From: a virus
Length of the DNA: 37,401 nucleotides
IMG/VR virus record: IMGVR_UViG_3300020457_000029
Location: 1 to 37,401 of that record
Strand: one strand, 5' to 3'
Shown: one piece after another, positions 1-6,855 of the stretch
How positions within the stretch are numbered: position 1 is the stretch's first letter
Layout: the number at the start of each line of letters is the position of its first letter
Notes under the pieces: generated by a model
Seen by the model: the letters and a program-made list of their open reading frames with translations, nothing else
Database searches by the model: none
Told to the model about the DNA's origin: nothing
Made by a program: the position numbers and the translations under genes

Positions 1-1245
1 GGTGCTGAGAAAATATTTTATAATATTAATAGTATTATAGGTTATGATATTTGTATTATAGTTGAAGGTGAAATGGACGTATTAAGTTTTCACGAAGCTG
101 GATTACCTAATGTTATTTCAGTACCGAATGGTGCAACGCTTAATTCTAATAATTTAGATTATTTAGATAATTGCATAGATTATTTTGAAGATAAAGAAAA
201 AATAATTTTAGCAGTAGACAATGATGAACCAGGCCAAGCTTTACAACAAGAATTAATAAGACGTCTTGGTGCTGAGGTTTGTTTTACTGTAGATTTTAAA
301 GATTGTAAAGATGCAAACGAATACTTATTAAAACATGGAAAAGAAAACCTTATCCAGCAAATTACAAAAGCAAAACCCGTCCCTCTGGAGAATGTTACAA
401 CGTTTAAAGATATTGAGGGAGAGGTTACAGACTTTGTTAAACACGGTTTTAAACCAGGTTACCAAGTGGGTTTGGCGAATTTTGATCGTATCTTTAGCAC
501 CTATACTGGTCAGTTTATTACTGTTACTGGTATACCATCTAGTGGTAAATCTGATTTTGTTGATCAGATGGTTATTGGGTATAATTTAAATTATAAATGG
601 AAAACAGCTTTTGCTTCACCTGAAAATCAGCCTACATATCTTCACGCTCATAAGTTAATGAGAAAAGTTTGGCAAGGAATGCCTACTCCAGGAGATATTA
701 ATACTAATAAATGGAAGGAAGTGGCTGAACACGTTAATGATAATTTCTTTTTTATAGATATGGAAAGATATACTCTTGAGTCTATATTAAGAAAAGGAGC
801 AGAGCTTGTTAAACGTAAAGGAATTAAATGTTTAGTTATAGACCCTTTTAATAAGATTAGAGATATAGATTCTAATACAGAGGATGTTAATAGATATACA
901 ATGGAATATTTAACGAAGATAGAAACATTTGCTAAAAAATTTGATGTATTAGTTTTTATTGTAGCTCATCCAACTAAAATGTATAAAGATAAAGATGGAA
1001 AAATCGAAGAACCTAATATGTATAATATAAAGGGTGGTGGAGAATGGTACGACGCTTCTTATCACGGAATTTTAGTGCATAGAGATTATGAAGCTAAAAC
1101 TGTAAAAGCAAAAGTATTGAAAGTTAAATTCCAAAACTTAGGTGAAAACGGAGCTGAAGCTTATTTTAAATGGGAACCTAAATCAGGATGTTTTATTCCA
1201 CAAGAAGATCAACAAGTTATAAATGATATAATGCCATGGGAATAA
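1..1245 (+). CDS. Primase-helicase (TOPRIM + DnaB/RecA-type helicase), 5' partial
   Basis: The reading frame is open from base 1, so the start and any zinc-binding N-terminus lie outside the window. The TOPRIM core is visible: the glutamate of VEGEMD is encoded at 64-66, and the acidic pair sits in AVDNDEPG (about 214-237). A linker leads to a RecA-type helicase domain with Walker A GIPSSGKS at 529-552, Walker B KCLVIDP (about 826-846) and a following FIVAHPTKM segment typical of DnaB/T7 gp4 helicases. This is the T7 gp4 arrangement: one protein that primes and unwinds at the replication fork. It overlaps the next gene by 10 nt. The rest of the replication module (DNA polymerase, exonuclease) probably lies upstream. 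The domain assignment is solid; the missing N-terminus cannot be judged. Confidence 0.93.
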   Translation, partial: GAEKIFYNINSIIGYDICIIVEGEMDVLSFHEAGLPNVISVPNGATLNSNNLDYLDNCIDYFEDKEKIILAVDNDEPGQALQQELIRRLGAEVCFTVDFKDCKDANEYLLKHGKENLIQQITKAKPVPLENVTTFKDIEGEVTDFVKHGFKPGYQVGLANFDRIFSTYTGQFITVTGIPSSGKSDFVDQMVIGYNLNYKWKTAFASPENQPTYLHAHKLMRKVWQGMPTPGDINTNKWKEVAEHVNDNFFFIDMERYTLESILRKGAELVKRKGIKCLVIDPFNKIRDIDSNTEDVNRYTMEYLTKIETFAKKFDVLVFIVAHPTKMYKDKDGKIEEPNMYNIKGGGEWYDASYHGILVHRDYEAKTVKAKVLKVKFQNLGENGAEAYFKWEPKSGCFIPQEDQQVINDIMPWE

Positions 1246-1514
1246 AATATAAAAAAAGAGTAAGTAACCCTTTGCCTTCATATTCTCCTAGCAAAGAAGA
1301 AAGGAAATGGATGAACTATTGTATAGATAATGATATAAGAATTTCTCAACAACCTGTTAAAGAAGAAATAGGGAGATGGAGAATGACTGTTAATATAGGG
1401 CCATATAAAAAGGGTGAAGTTCCTCACGTATCTCCTAGTGTATATGATAAAGATACTCTTTATCCTGCTTATTATCAAATGTGTAAATATTATTATGATA
1501 AACGTAAAAAATAA
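1236..1514 (+). CDS. Conserved hypothetical protein, 92 aa
   Basis: This is a small, basic, aromatic-rich protein. The C-terminal half contains a tyrosine-rich stretch, SPSVYDKDTLYPAYYQMCKY, which resembles small proteins I recall from phages of marine bacteria, but I know of no function. It has no signal peptide or membrane segment. The ATG at 1236 lies inside the end of the primase-helicase gene (10-nt overlap) and the 3' end overlaps the following gene by 20 nt, so it is probably translated by coupling within the replication operon. Being sandwiched between helicase and a nucleotide enzyme suggests a replication-associated role, which is inference only. Confidence 0.75.
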   Translation: MGIKYKKRVSNPLPSYSPSKEERKWMNYCIDNDIRISQQPVKEEIGRWRMTVNIGPYKKGEVPHVSPSVYDKDTLYPAYYQMCKYYYDKRKK

Positions 1515-2148
1515 TTTTAAAAACGCTGATGAAGCTTTTAAATATTTCTATCCCTACATTAAAAAATATGGAATAGATTTTGGTGATACAAAAGCTTTAT
1601 TTAATATAGGATTTTATTTAGATAATCCTTTACAAGTTAATATAACACATCCAGAAAGAAACTGGAATATAGATTATGCTGAAGCTGAATGGCAATGGTA
1701 TTTATCAGGAGATCCTAGTGTAGAAAAATTAGGTCAAATTTATGGTAAAGTACCTCCAATATGGGATAAAATGGCTGATTCAGAAAGAAAGTGTAGATCT
1801 AACTATGGTTGGCAATGGAATAGAAATCATCAAATTGATTATGTTGTAGCTAAATTAAAAGATGTAAAAGATACACGACACGCTGCAATATCTATTTATG
1901 ACGGTAAAGAAATTAATACTTATGCTAAAGATACTCCATGTACCTATGCTGTGCAATTTACTATCTTAAATAATAAGTTAAATATGGCCGTTATGATGAG
2001 ATCTAATGACCTCTGGTATGGCTTTTGTAATGATCAATATTGTTTTGTTATGTTACAAAAAATGATTGCAGAGAGGCTGTCTATTGAGCTCGGAAATTAT
2101 TATCATTTTGCACATAATTTCCATTTGTATAACAATAAAATTAAATAA
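1495..2148 (+). CDS. Thymidylate synthase-family enzyme, possibly a dCMP (hydroxy)methylase
   Basis: The 217-aa protein aligns through the thymidylate synthase fold. E65 in AEWQWYLSGD corresponds to E. coli E58, IWDKMAD (89-95) to IWDEWAD, the catalytic Cys is C149 in DTPCTYAVQF, R169-S170 sit in MMRSND, and H210/Y212 in FHLY match H207/Y209. Two nucleotide-binding positions deviate. The Asn that reads the uracil ring (E. coli N177) is Asp (D180, in GFCND), the residue that gives T4 dCMP hydroxymethylase its cytosine preference. The second Arg of the RR pair is His (R128-H129). I chose the ATG at 1495 over one at 1414 because it overlaps the preceding gene by only 20 nt and avoids a hydrophobic out-of-family N-terminus. 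The length is closer to T4 gp42 (about 246 aa) than to E. coli ThyA (264 aa). Family membership is strong; the exact reaction (dUMP or dCMP, methyl or hydroxymethyl) is inferred. Confidence 0.85.
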   Translation: MINVKNNFKNADEAFKYFYPYIKKYGIDFGDTKALFNIGFYLDNPLQVNITHPERNWNIDYAEAEWQWYLSGDPSVEKLGQIYGKVPPIWDKMADSERKCRSNYGWQWNRNHQIDYVVAKLKDVKDTRHAAISIYDGKEINTYAKDTPCTYAVQFTILNNKLNMAVMMRSNDLWYGFCNDQYCFVMLQKMIAERLSIELGNYYHFAHNFHLYNNKIK

Positions 2149-2155
2149 AATAAAT

Positions 2156-2926
2156 ATGTATTATTTATACCATATACCTGGTAAAAAAATAGGTGTTACA
2201 AGTAATCTTAATACAAGAGTTACGCTTATACAAGGGTATAAAGAAGGAGAATACGAAGTTCTAGAATCAAGTGAAGATATTGACTATATATCTGATCGAG
2301 AAATAGAACTTCAAAAGTCTTACGGCTATAAAGTAGATAGACGTAAGTATAATCAATTATATAAATCTAATGATATGAATATAAACGCAACTGAACAAAC
2401 TTCTACTTTCCCATATCCAGTAAATGAATTGGAAGAAGCTCTTATTAAACATAATGGGATGAATTGGGAAACTCAATTTGGTACATTTAAATTAACAGAT
2501 GATAATATCAAATGGATAATGTCTAATGTACACGTATCAATGTATAATCAAAATAGATCTTACATATATAATAAAGCTTTCTATGAAAATTGTATTAAGA
2601 AAGATAATATTAAGTGTAATAAAAAACCTTTAAAAATGTTTCAACAAATAAGGGATTGGGCAGAAGAAAGAGGTTTATATGCTAAAGGAAGTGCAACAAC
2701 TCAATATATTAAATTACAAGAAGAGTGTGGAGAGCTTGCAAAAGCTTTATTAAAAAATGATCAAACAGAAGTTATAGATGCTATAGGAGATATAGTTGTA
2801 GTCTTAACTAACTTAGCTCATCAAAGAGGAACTCATATTGAAACTTGTATTAGTTCAGCTTATAATGAAATTAAAGGACGTACGGGCCAAATGATTAATG
2901 GAACATTTGTTAAAGATGAAAATTAA
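2156..2926 (+). CDS. MazG-type nucleotide pyrophosphohydrolase with GIY-YIG-like N-terminus
   Basis: The 256-aa protein has two recognisable ends. Residues about 165-256 carry the MazG signature ExxE-(11 residues)-ExxD: E190xxE193 in LQEECGELAK and E205xxD208 in TEVIDAIGD, which bind Mg for hydrolysis of nucleoside triphosphates to monophosphates plus PPi. Residues 1-65 (start MYYLYHIPGKKIGVTSNL, then R21 and REIELQ around 48-53) look like a degenerate GIY-YIG nuclease fold; the second Tyr of the signature is replaced. The middle (75-160) is unassigned. I placed the start at the ATG at 2156 because the upstream in-frame ATG at 2066 would overlap the TS-like gene by more than 80 nt and add a hydrophobic stretch. 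It fits a nucleotide-pool role beside the TS-like enzyme. Confidence 0.82.
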   Translation: MYYLYHIPGKKIGVTSNLNTRVTLIQGYKEGEYEVLESSEDIDYISDREIELQKSYGYKVDRRKYNQLYKSNDMNINATEQTSTFPYPVNELEEALIKHNGMNWETQFGTFKLTDDNIKWIMSNVHVSMYNQNRSYIYNKAFYENCIKKDNIKCNKKPLKMFQQIRDWAEERGLYAKGSATTQYIKLQEECGELAKALLKNDQTEVIDAIGDIVVVLTNLAHQRGTHIETCISSAYNEIKGRTGQMINGTFVKDEN

Positions 2927-3179
2927 TACAAAAGATCAAATAGTTTTATCTGTTTTAAAAAAAATGGATGAACGTAGTTTAGTTGGCCAAAAAAAGTATG
3001 GTGCAACTATGATGGAAGAAATAGAAGGGCAAAAAAAAGATTTAAATAGATTTCTTAATGATGTACAAGAAGAAATCATGGATGCTCTTTTATATATCGA
3101 AGCTGCTAAAAGATGTTTACAAGATGAAATTGAAGAAGGTATGTTAAAGCAACTTCACGTCGATTATGAAAAGATTTAG
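2916..3179 (+). CDS. Small all-helical protein, possibly MazG-like
   Basis: An 87-aa protein starting at the ATG at 2916 (11-nt overlap with the MazG gene). An in-frame ATG at 2898 is possible but would increase the overlap. It is predicted to be almost entirely helical. It contains GQKKYGATMMEE and, about 25 residues later, DVQEEIMDALLYIEAAKR, an acidic helix resembling the metal-binding helix of small phage MazG/dNTP pyrophosphohydrolase relatives. The motif is incomplete, so the catalytic role is tentative. It overlaps the resolvase gene downstream by 14 nt. Confidence 0.7.
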   Translation: MKINTKDQIVLSVLKKMDERSLVGQKKYGATMMEEIEGQKKDLNRFLNDVQEEIMDALLYIEAAKRCLQDEIEEGMLKQLHVDYEKI

Positions 3180-3615
3180 AAGAAAAAAGAAAGGACCTGT
3201 AGTATCAAAAAAAATAACTCATGATGGTATTACTTTTTCTTCTGGACTTGAGAAATATATGTATATAGCTTTAAAAAAAGCTAAAATCCAAGCTGTATAT
3301 GAAGGTCAAACTTATGAAATATTTGAAGGATTTAATTTTCCAAATAAAGCATACGAAAGATGCGGTAACGGAAAAGGAGATTATAAAAATAGAGGTAGTA
3401 AGAAAATCCTTAATATAAAATATACACCTGATTTTATCGGTAGAGGATTTATAATAGAAACAAAAGGAAGAGCAAACGAGAGTTTTCCTTTACGTTGGAA
3501 AATGTTTAAAAGATATGTAGTGAAACATTTACCTGGAGTAACTTTATATAAACCACAAAATCAAAAAGAATGCGACGAAACAATAAGGTTGATATTAGAG
3601 TCCAAAAACAATTAG
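3166..3615 (+). CDS. T7 endonuclease I-like Holliday junction resolvase
   Basis: The 149-aa protein closely follows the T7 gp3 pattern. FSSGLEKYMY holds the first catalytic Glu (E29; T7 E20 in FRSGLE). YTPDFIGRGFIIETKGR holds D89, E98 and K100, matching T7 D55, E65 and K67 of the PD-(D/E)xK active site. A basic N-terminus (KRFRRKKK) and an insertion around residues 60-82 are extra. The enzyme would cut branched DNA and clear replication or recombination junctions before packaging, and in T7 it also helps degrade host DNA. It sits in the replication operon, with 14-nt overlap upstream and 46-nt overlap with the small ORF downstream. Confidence 0.88.
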   Translation: MKRFRRKKKGPVVSKKITHDGITFSSGLEKYMYIALKKAKIQAVYEGQTYEIFEGFNFPNKAYERCGNGKGDYKNRGSKKILNIKYTPDFIGRGFIIETKGRANESFPLRWKMFKRYVVKHLPGVTLYKPQNQKECDETIRLILESKNN

Positions 3616-3740
3616 CAAGACAAAAATATGCCGAACGTCAAATTGACAAATGGGTTAAGTGGAGAATGGAAGTTAAAGGATATTTGTTTTACAAAGATCT
3701 TGTAGAGATGCAAGAAAAGTTTAATATAAAATGTTATTAA
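3570..3740 (+). CDS. Small basic hypothetical protein, 56 aa
   Basis: A short ORF begins with ATG at 3570 inside the 3' end of the resolvase gene and runs 125 nt beyond it. It encodes a basic, Lys/Arg/Gln-rich helical peptide (MRRNNKVDIRVQKQLARQ at the start, ending FNIKCY). Nothing recognisable is present. It is supported because it fills otherwise empty space, keeps the overlap style of the operon and ends 1 nt before the next ATG. Confidence 0.55.
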   Translation: MRRNNKVDIRVQKQLARQKYAERQIDKWVKWRMEVKGYLFYKDLVEMQEKFNIKCY

Positions 3741-3741
3741 A

Positions 3742-3885
3742 ATGAAAGAAAAAAGTTGGGAATTAACAATGGGTTTTTATCCTGGTATTTTAATAGGGAT
3801 GAGAAGTTATACACATTCTGGATCTACACAACACGTTTTGTATCTCCCTTTTGTAGACATTTGTTTAGAAATTTTTGAAGATTAA
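3742..3885 (+). CDS. Small conserved hypothetical protein, 47 aa
   Basis: The ATG at 3742 follows the previous stop by 1 nt. The peptide contains the pattern GFYPGILIGMRSYTHSG followed by LYLPFVDICLEIF. I recall this 'FYPG...R-Y...YLPF-D' pattern from small phage and flavobacterial proteins of unknown function. Hydrophobic strands alternate with polar turns; there is no signal peptide. It may be a small beta protein. Function unknown. Confidence 0.6.
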   Translation: MKEKSWELTMGFYPGILIGMRSYTHSGSTQHVLYLPFVDICLEIFED

Positions 3886-3904
3886 TTAAATTAAATTAAA
3901 TATT
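3886..3904 (+). promoter_or_regulatory. A/T-only leader upstream of the lipoprotein gene
   Basis: This is one of very few true gaps in the + arm: 19 bases made of repeated TTAAA units with no G or C, ending directly at the ATG at 3905. There is no Shine-Dalgarno site. Such A/T-only leaders are typical of Bacteroidota translation initiation. An internal promoter is possible but I cannot identify one. Confidence 0.3.
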
Positions 3905-4165
3905 ATGAAACAATTTTTATATATAGCTAGTTTAGCTATCTTATTATCATCTTGTGCAGGAGGACAATTATTTGTAGAAGCAAGGACTACATATAATGTT
4001 CCATTAAATGACAATGGTATATTAGATACTAACACATTAGAAACACAATATAATAATCATTCGGGTTTACAAAACTTACACCCTCAAATTAGACTTACTT
4101 ATAGACAATATATTTTTGATAAAAAAAGATATCCAAAAGCTAAACCTTATAAATTAAAAAAATAA
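3905..4165 (+). CDS. Putative phage lipoprotein, 86 aa
   Basis: The N-terminus MKQFLYIASLAILLSSCAGG is a type II (lipoprotein) signal peptide with lipobox LSSC; the lipidated Cys would be residue 17. The mature part is about 70 residues, polar and basic, with a C-terminal KAKPYKLKK. The product should be anchored in a membrane, most likely facing the periplasm or outside. Phage lipoproteins of this size expressed with early genes often block superinfection (T5 Llp is a precedent), but no sequence similarity to such a protein is evident. The gene ends 2 nt before nrdB. Confidence 0.75.
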   Translation: MKQFLYIASLAILLSSCAGGQLFVEARTTYNVPLNDNGILDTNTLETQYNNHSGLQNLHPQIRLTYRQYIFDKKRYPKAKPYKLKK

Positions 4166-4167
4166 CT

Positions 4168-5136
4168 ATGGGATTATTTGACGAAAGAATTGCCTATAAA
4201 CCTTTTGAGTATCCTGAATATTATAATGAAGGTTGGCTTAAACAAGCACAAGCATTTTGGTTACATACGGAAATACCTATGTCAGGAGATGTAAAAGACT
4301 GGAATGAAAACTTAACTAAACAAGAAAAAAATCTTGTAGGAAATATTTTACTAGGTTTTGCTCAGACTGAATGTGCAGTATCTGATTATTGGACACAAAA
4401 AGTAGTATCTTGGTTTCCAAAACATGAGATACAACAAATGGCTATGATATTTGGGTCGCAAGAAACCATACATGCAGTAGCTTATTCATATTTAAATGAA
4501 ACTCTTGGTTTGGAAAATTTTGAAGCGTTCTTACAAGACAAGGCAACAATGGAACGCTTTGATAATTTAATTAGTTATAATGGAAATAACACTACTGGAA
4601 TTGCCAGAAGCCTTGCTATCTTTAGCGCATTTGCTGAAGGCGTTAGTCTTTATTCTGCTTTTGCTGTTTTATATAGTTTTCAACTCAGAAATCTTTTAAA
4701 AGGTGTAGGTCAGCAGATGAAATGGAGTGTAAGAGATGAATCATTACATTCTAAAATGGGGTGTCAACTCTTTAGACATATGTGTAAAGAAGATCCTAAG
4801 TTATTAAACAAATCTAAAAAAGATATATTTGATGCAGCAAAAACAATGCTTAAAGCAGAAGAAAAATACATTGACAAAATGTTCGAATTGGGTGACATTG
4901 AAAACCTTAAAGCCTACGATCTTAAACAATTTATCCGTAAAAGACTCAATGAAAAAATCATGGAACTTGGTTACACAAACGAACGGGAGTACTTTGAATT
5001 TAACCAAGACGCAGCAAAAAATCTTGACTGGTTCTACCATCTTACCGGGGGGCATACTCATACTGATTTTTTTGCTATTCGTCCGACTGATTATTCCAAA
5101 GCAAATGAAGGCGAAGATTTTGAAGATATTTGGTAA
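4168..5136 (+). CDS. nrdB: Ribonucleoside-diphosphate reductase, beta (radical-generating) subunit
   Basis: The 322-aa ferritin-like protein supplies the radical for ribonucleotide reduction by NrdA. All six dimetal ligands can be placed by the conserved spacing: E68 (in AQTECAVSDYW), E99 and H102 (SQETIH), E157 (FAEGVSLYSAF), E191 and H194 (RDESLH). The first ligand is Glu where E. coli NrdB (D84) and class Ib have Asp. Glu here is typical of class Ic, but class Ic enzymes lack the radical Tyr, whereas here Tyr is kept at that position (Y106). The acidic tail ending EDFEDIW fits the NrdA-docking peptide. The gene is separated from nrdA by five other genes. Identity is certain; cofactor class is not. 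Confidence 0.96.
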   Translation: MGLFDERIAYKPFEYPEYYNEGWLKQAQAFWLHTEIPMSGDVKDWNENLTKQEKNLVGNILLGFAQTECAVSDYWTQKVVSWFPKHEIQQMAMIFGSQETIHAVAYSYLNETLGLENFEAFLQDKATMERFDNLISYNGNNTTGIARSLAIFSAFAEGVSLYSAFAVLYSFQLRNLLKGVGQQMKWSVRDESLHSKMGCQLFRHMCKEDPKLLNKSKKDIFDAAKTMLKAEEKYIDKMFELGDIENLKAYDLKQFIRKRLNEKIMELGYTNEREYFEFNQDAAKNLDWFYHLTGGHTHTDFFAIRPTDYSKANEGEDFEDIW

Positions 5137-5706
5137 ATGATTTATATTGTAGATAATTTTTTAGATAAAAAACTTTTAGATTTTGTAACTAAAGATCTTA
5201 AAAATTTTGATAAAGTAGATATGCCTGATAAAAGTTTTTGGATTAAAGAGGCTACTCCTGTTTTTATTGATTATATAGTTCAAAGATTAGAGTTAATAGA
5301 AAATAAACCAATAAAAAATATTTTAGGATTTTTTAGAGAAGCTAAAAAAAACCAAGATAATAAATGGAGAATACATAACGATTCTATAATTAATAACGAA
5401 CAACCTGATAGAGCTATAGTATTGTATTTATCTACTAATAAAATTAATAAATTAAACGGTACAGCTTTTTGGAAACATAAAAAATACGGAGATACTTATA
5501 AAAAAGAAAAAGATATCAAAGAATTTAATAGAATGTTAAAAGAGGATGCTAATGATTTAAGTAAATGGGAATTAAAATCTGTTGTTGATGGTAAAAAAAA
5601 TAGATTATTATCTTATCCTTGTAATTATTTTCATAGCAAATATCCTAATGAATTTATAAAAAGTAGAATTGTTTTTGTAATGTTTTATAAATATGAGAAC
5701 GTGTAA
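5137..5706 (+). CDS. 2-oxoglutarate/Fe(II)-dependent oxygenase (prolyl hydroxylase-like fold)
   Basis: The 189-aa protein has the double-stranded beta-helix iron site in order: H80-x-D82 in WRIHND, a distal His H166 in YPCNYFHSKYP, and R177 in SRIVFVMFY, exactly 11 residues later, where 2-oxoglutarate is bound. Strands AIVLYLSTN and GTAFWKHKKYG lie between. Such enzymes hydroxylate proteins, nucleic acids or small molecules; the substrate here is unknown. The ATG follows the nrdB stop with no gap. Location among nucleotide-metabolism genes and near a possible dCMP-modifying enzyme makes a base or nucleotide substrate worth considering, but this is inference. Confidence 0.78.
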   Translation: MIYIVDNFLDKKLLDFVTKDLKNFDKVDMPDKSFWIKEATPVFIDYIVQRLELIENKPIKNILGFFREAKKNQDNKWRIHNDSIINNEQPDRAIVLYLSTNKINKLNGTAFWKHKKYGDTYKKEKDIKEFNRMLKEDANDLSKWELKSVVDGKKNRLLSYPCNYFHSKYPNEFIKSRIVFVMFYKYENV

Positions 5707-6052
5707 TATATGTAAAAAGAAAAAGAAAGATTCTAAATTTAAGCATCCTGGTAAAAAAACGTGTAAGAGATGTGAATTTAGATGGAAACGATCTTTTTTA
5801 AGACTACTAGTTCAAGATAGAAGACTAAGCGCAAAAGAACGTATAGCTAATAGATTAGGATATTTTGGCACTGCTTTTATAATGATCAGTCCATATCTTC
5901 TTTCGTACGGAAATATAGGAGCTATTACATATGTTATCGGAGGTATTGTATGTATACCTCAAGTTTGGGTTGCCAAACAATGGAATTTAGTATTAGTTAA
6001 TTTAAACGTAAGTATTGGTTATTTAATTTATATATTATACAATGGAGGATAA
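5693..6052 (+). CDS. Zinc-ribbon membrane protein with PQ-loop-like segment
   Basis: The 119-aa protein starts with a likely zinc-binding ribbon (CxxC at 4-7 and CxxC at 24-27, in a Lys/Arg-rich context). About three hydrophobic segments follow (roughly residues 55-71, 73-93 and 98-115). The second ends in IPQVWVAKQWN, reminiscent of the PQ-loop/SemiSWEET motif. The basic zinc-ribbon should be cytoplasmic. A small transporter-like or membrane-tethering role is possible, but I do not recognise the whole protein. It overlaps the oxygenase by 14 nt and the next gene by 11 nt. Confidence 0.7.
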   Translation: MRTCNICKKKKKDSKFKHPGKKTCKRCEFRWKRSFLRLLVQDRRLSAKERIANRLGYFGTAFIMISPYLLSYGNIGAITYVIGGIVCIPQVWVAKQWNLVLVNLNVSIGYLIYILYNGG

Positions 6053-6254
6053 AGAAAAAATAAAAGAATACGCACTTAAACATTATAAAAAAACTTTTAT
6101 TAAAAAAGTTATAACAAGAGACGGTAAGGGAAAAATAACCCGTAGACAATTTATTGATTTAGAACCTATTATTTTAATTAAAGATAATCATATAGAGGTT
6201 AAAAACAATATAGATGCATCACCAATTATATTAAGTAAAAATATATTAAAATGA
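6042..6254 (+). CDS. Hypothetical protein, 70 aa
   Basis: A small Lys-rich protein starting MEDKEKIKEYALKHYKKTF. A charged helix is followed by alternating hydrophobic residues (DLEPIILIKDNHIEV), suggesting a helix plus beta hairpin. It has no signal peptide or known motif. The start overlaps the preceding stop by 11 nt and the stop shares an ATGA with the next gene. Function unknown. Confidence 0.6.
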   Translation: MEDKEKIKEYALKHYKKTFIKKVITRDGKGKITRRQFIDLEPIILIKDNHIEVKNNIDASPIILSKNILK

Positions 6255-6496
6255 AAGAAAGTAAATTAATAGAAAAATTTAATAAATTAGAAAAACAAAT
6301 GGCAGCGGTTACTAATGTGCTGCGAAAAATAATTCATGATTTAGGAGGAATAGAGAATTTAGCACAAGGAACTTTAACTACATTAAAAACTTTTATGGGT
6401 GAAAAAGAATGGGATAAAGTAATGAAAAAATTAAAAGATCAAGATACTGTTAATAATAAATCTAAAAATAATAAAGAAAAAAAATTAGAATTATGA
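6251..6496 (+). CDS. Hypothetical helical protein, 81 aa
   Basis: Predicted helical throughout: heptad-like leucines in LIEKFNKLEKQMAAVTNVL suggest a coiled coil, followed by a GxxxxLAQGTLTTL loop and a very Lys/Asn-rich tail. ATGA overlaps join it to both neighbours, so it is translated with them. I do not recognise the family. Confidence 0.6.
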   Translation: MKESKLIEKFNKLEKQMAAVTNVLRKIIHDLGGIENLAQGTLTTLKTFMGEKEWDKVMKKLKDQDTVNNKSKNNKEKKLEL

Positions 6497-6855
6497 AAAA
6501 AATTATATTAAGTTTAATTATAATGTTTTCAACACATGTATATTCTCAAACGCTAAGAGATTTTGAAGGCATTTGGAGCACTCCGGATTCATTTTTTTAT
6601 AAAATGTTTACATACAATGAAGAAGATGAAATATTAGAAGTACATTCTTTTAGTTTTGGTTCAGATGCCGCTGTAGTAGAAAAAATTACCAAAATAAAAA
6701 ATAATACAGTCTATACTAAATCATATAACTATGACAATAAATGGAAAACAAAAATACAATATACTTTTATAGAAAATAAATTATATGCGGTATATTCAGG
6801 AGATATCGATACTTCTTGTATCTATACTAAAGCAACTTTAATACTTAATGAATAA
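6493..6855 (+). CDS. Secreted hypothetical protein, 120 aa
   Basis: The N-terminus MKKIILSLIIMFSTHVYSQ is a clean Sec signal peptide with likely cleavage before or at the Gln, a pattern common in Bacteroidota. The mature protein (about 100 residues) begins TLRDFEGIWSTPDSFFYKMF. It appears to be a small beta barrel: alternating strands such as NTVYTKSYNYDNKWKTKI and TFIENKLYAVY resemble lipocalin or calycin-like folds, though no fold can be proven by eye. It should act in the periplasm or outside. It overlaps nrdA by 8 nt, so its translation is probably coupled. Confidence 0.65.
   Translation: MKKIILSLIIMFSTHVYSQTLRDFEGIWSTPDSFFYKMFTYNEEDEILEVHSFSFGSDAAVVEKITKIKNNTVYTKSYNYDNKWKTKIQYTFIENKLYAVYSGDIDTSCIYTKATLILNE

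Noticed and set aside
1414-1494. Upstream in-frame start for the TS-like gene that would add 27 residues with a hydrophobic stretch.
   Set aside because: It would overlap the previous gene by about 100 nt, and the extra residues read like antiparallel noise; the ATG at 1495 fits the operon style.
2066-2155. Upstream in-frame start for the MazG fusion adding 30 residues.
   Set aside because: The added Ile-rich segment is simply the shifted frame of the TS-like C-terminus; the ATG at 2156 lies 7 nt after that gene's stop.
4804-5140. Open frames inside nrdB on both strands (85 and 103 codons).
   Set aside because: They are fully contained in the strongly supported nrdB gene and lack any protein-family signal.
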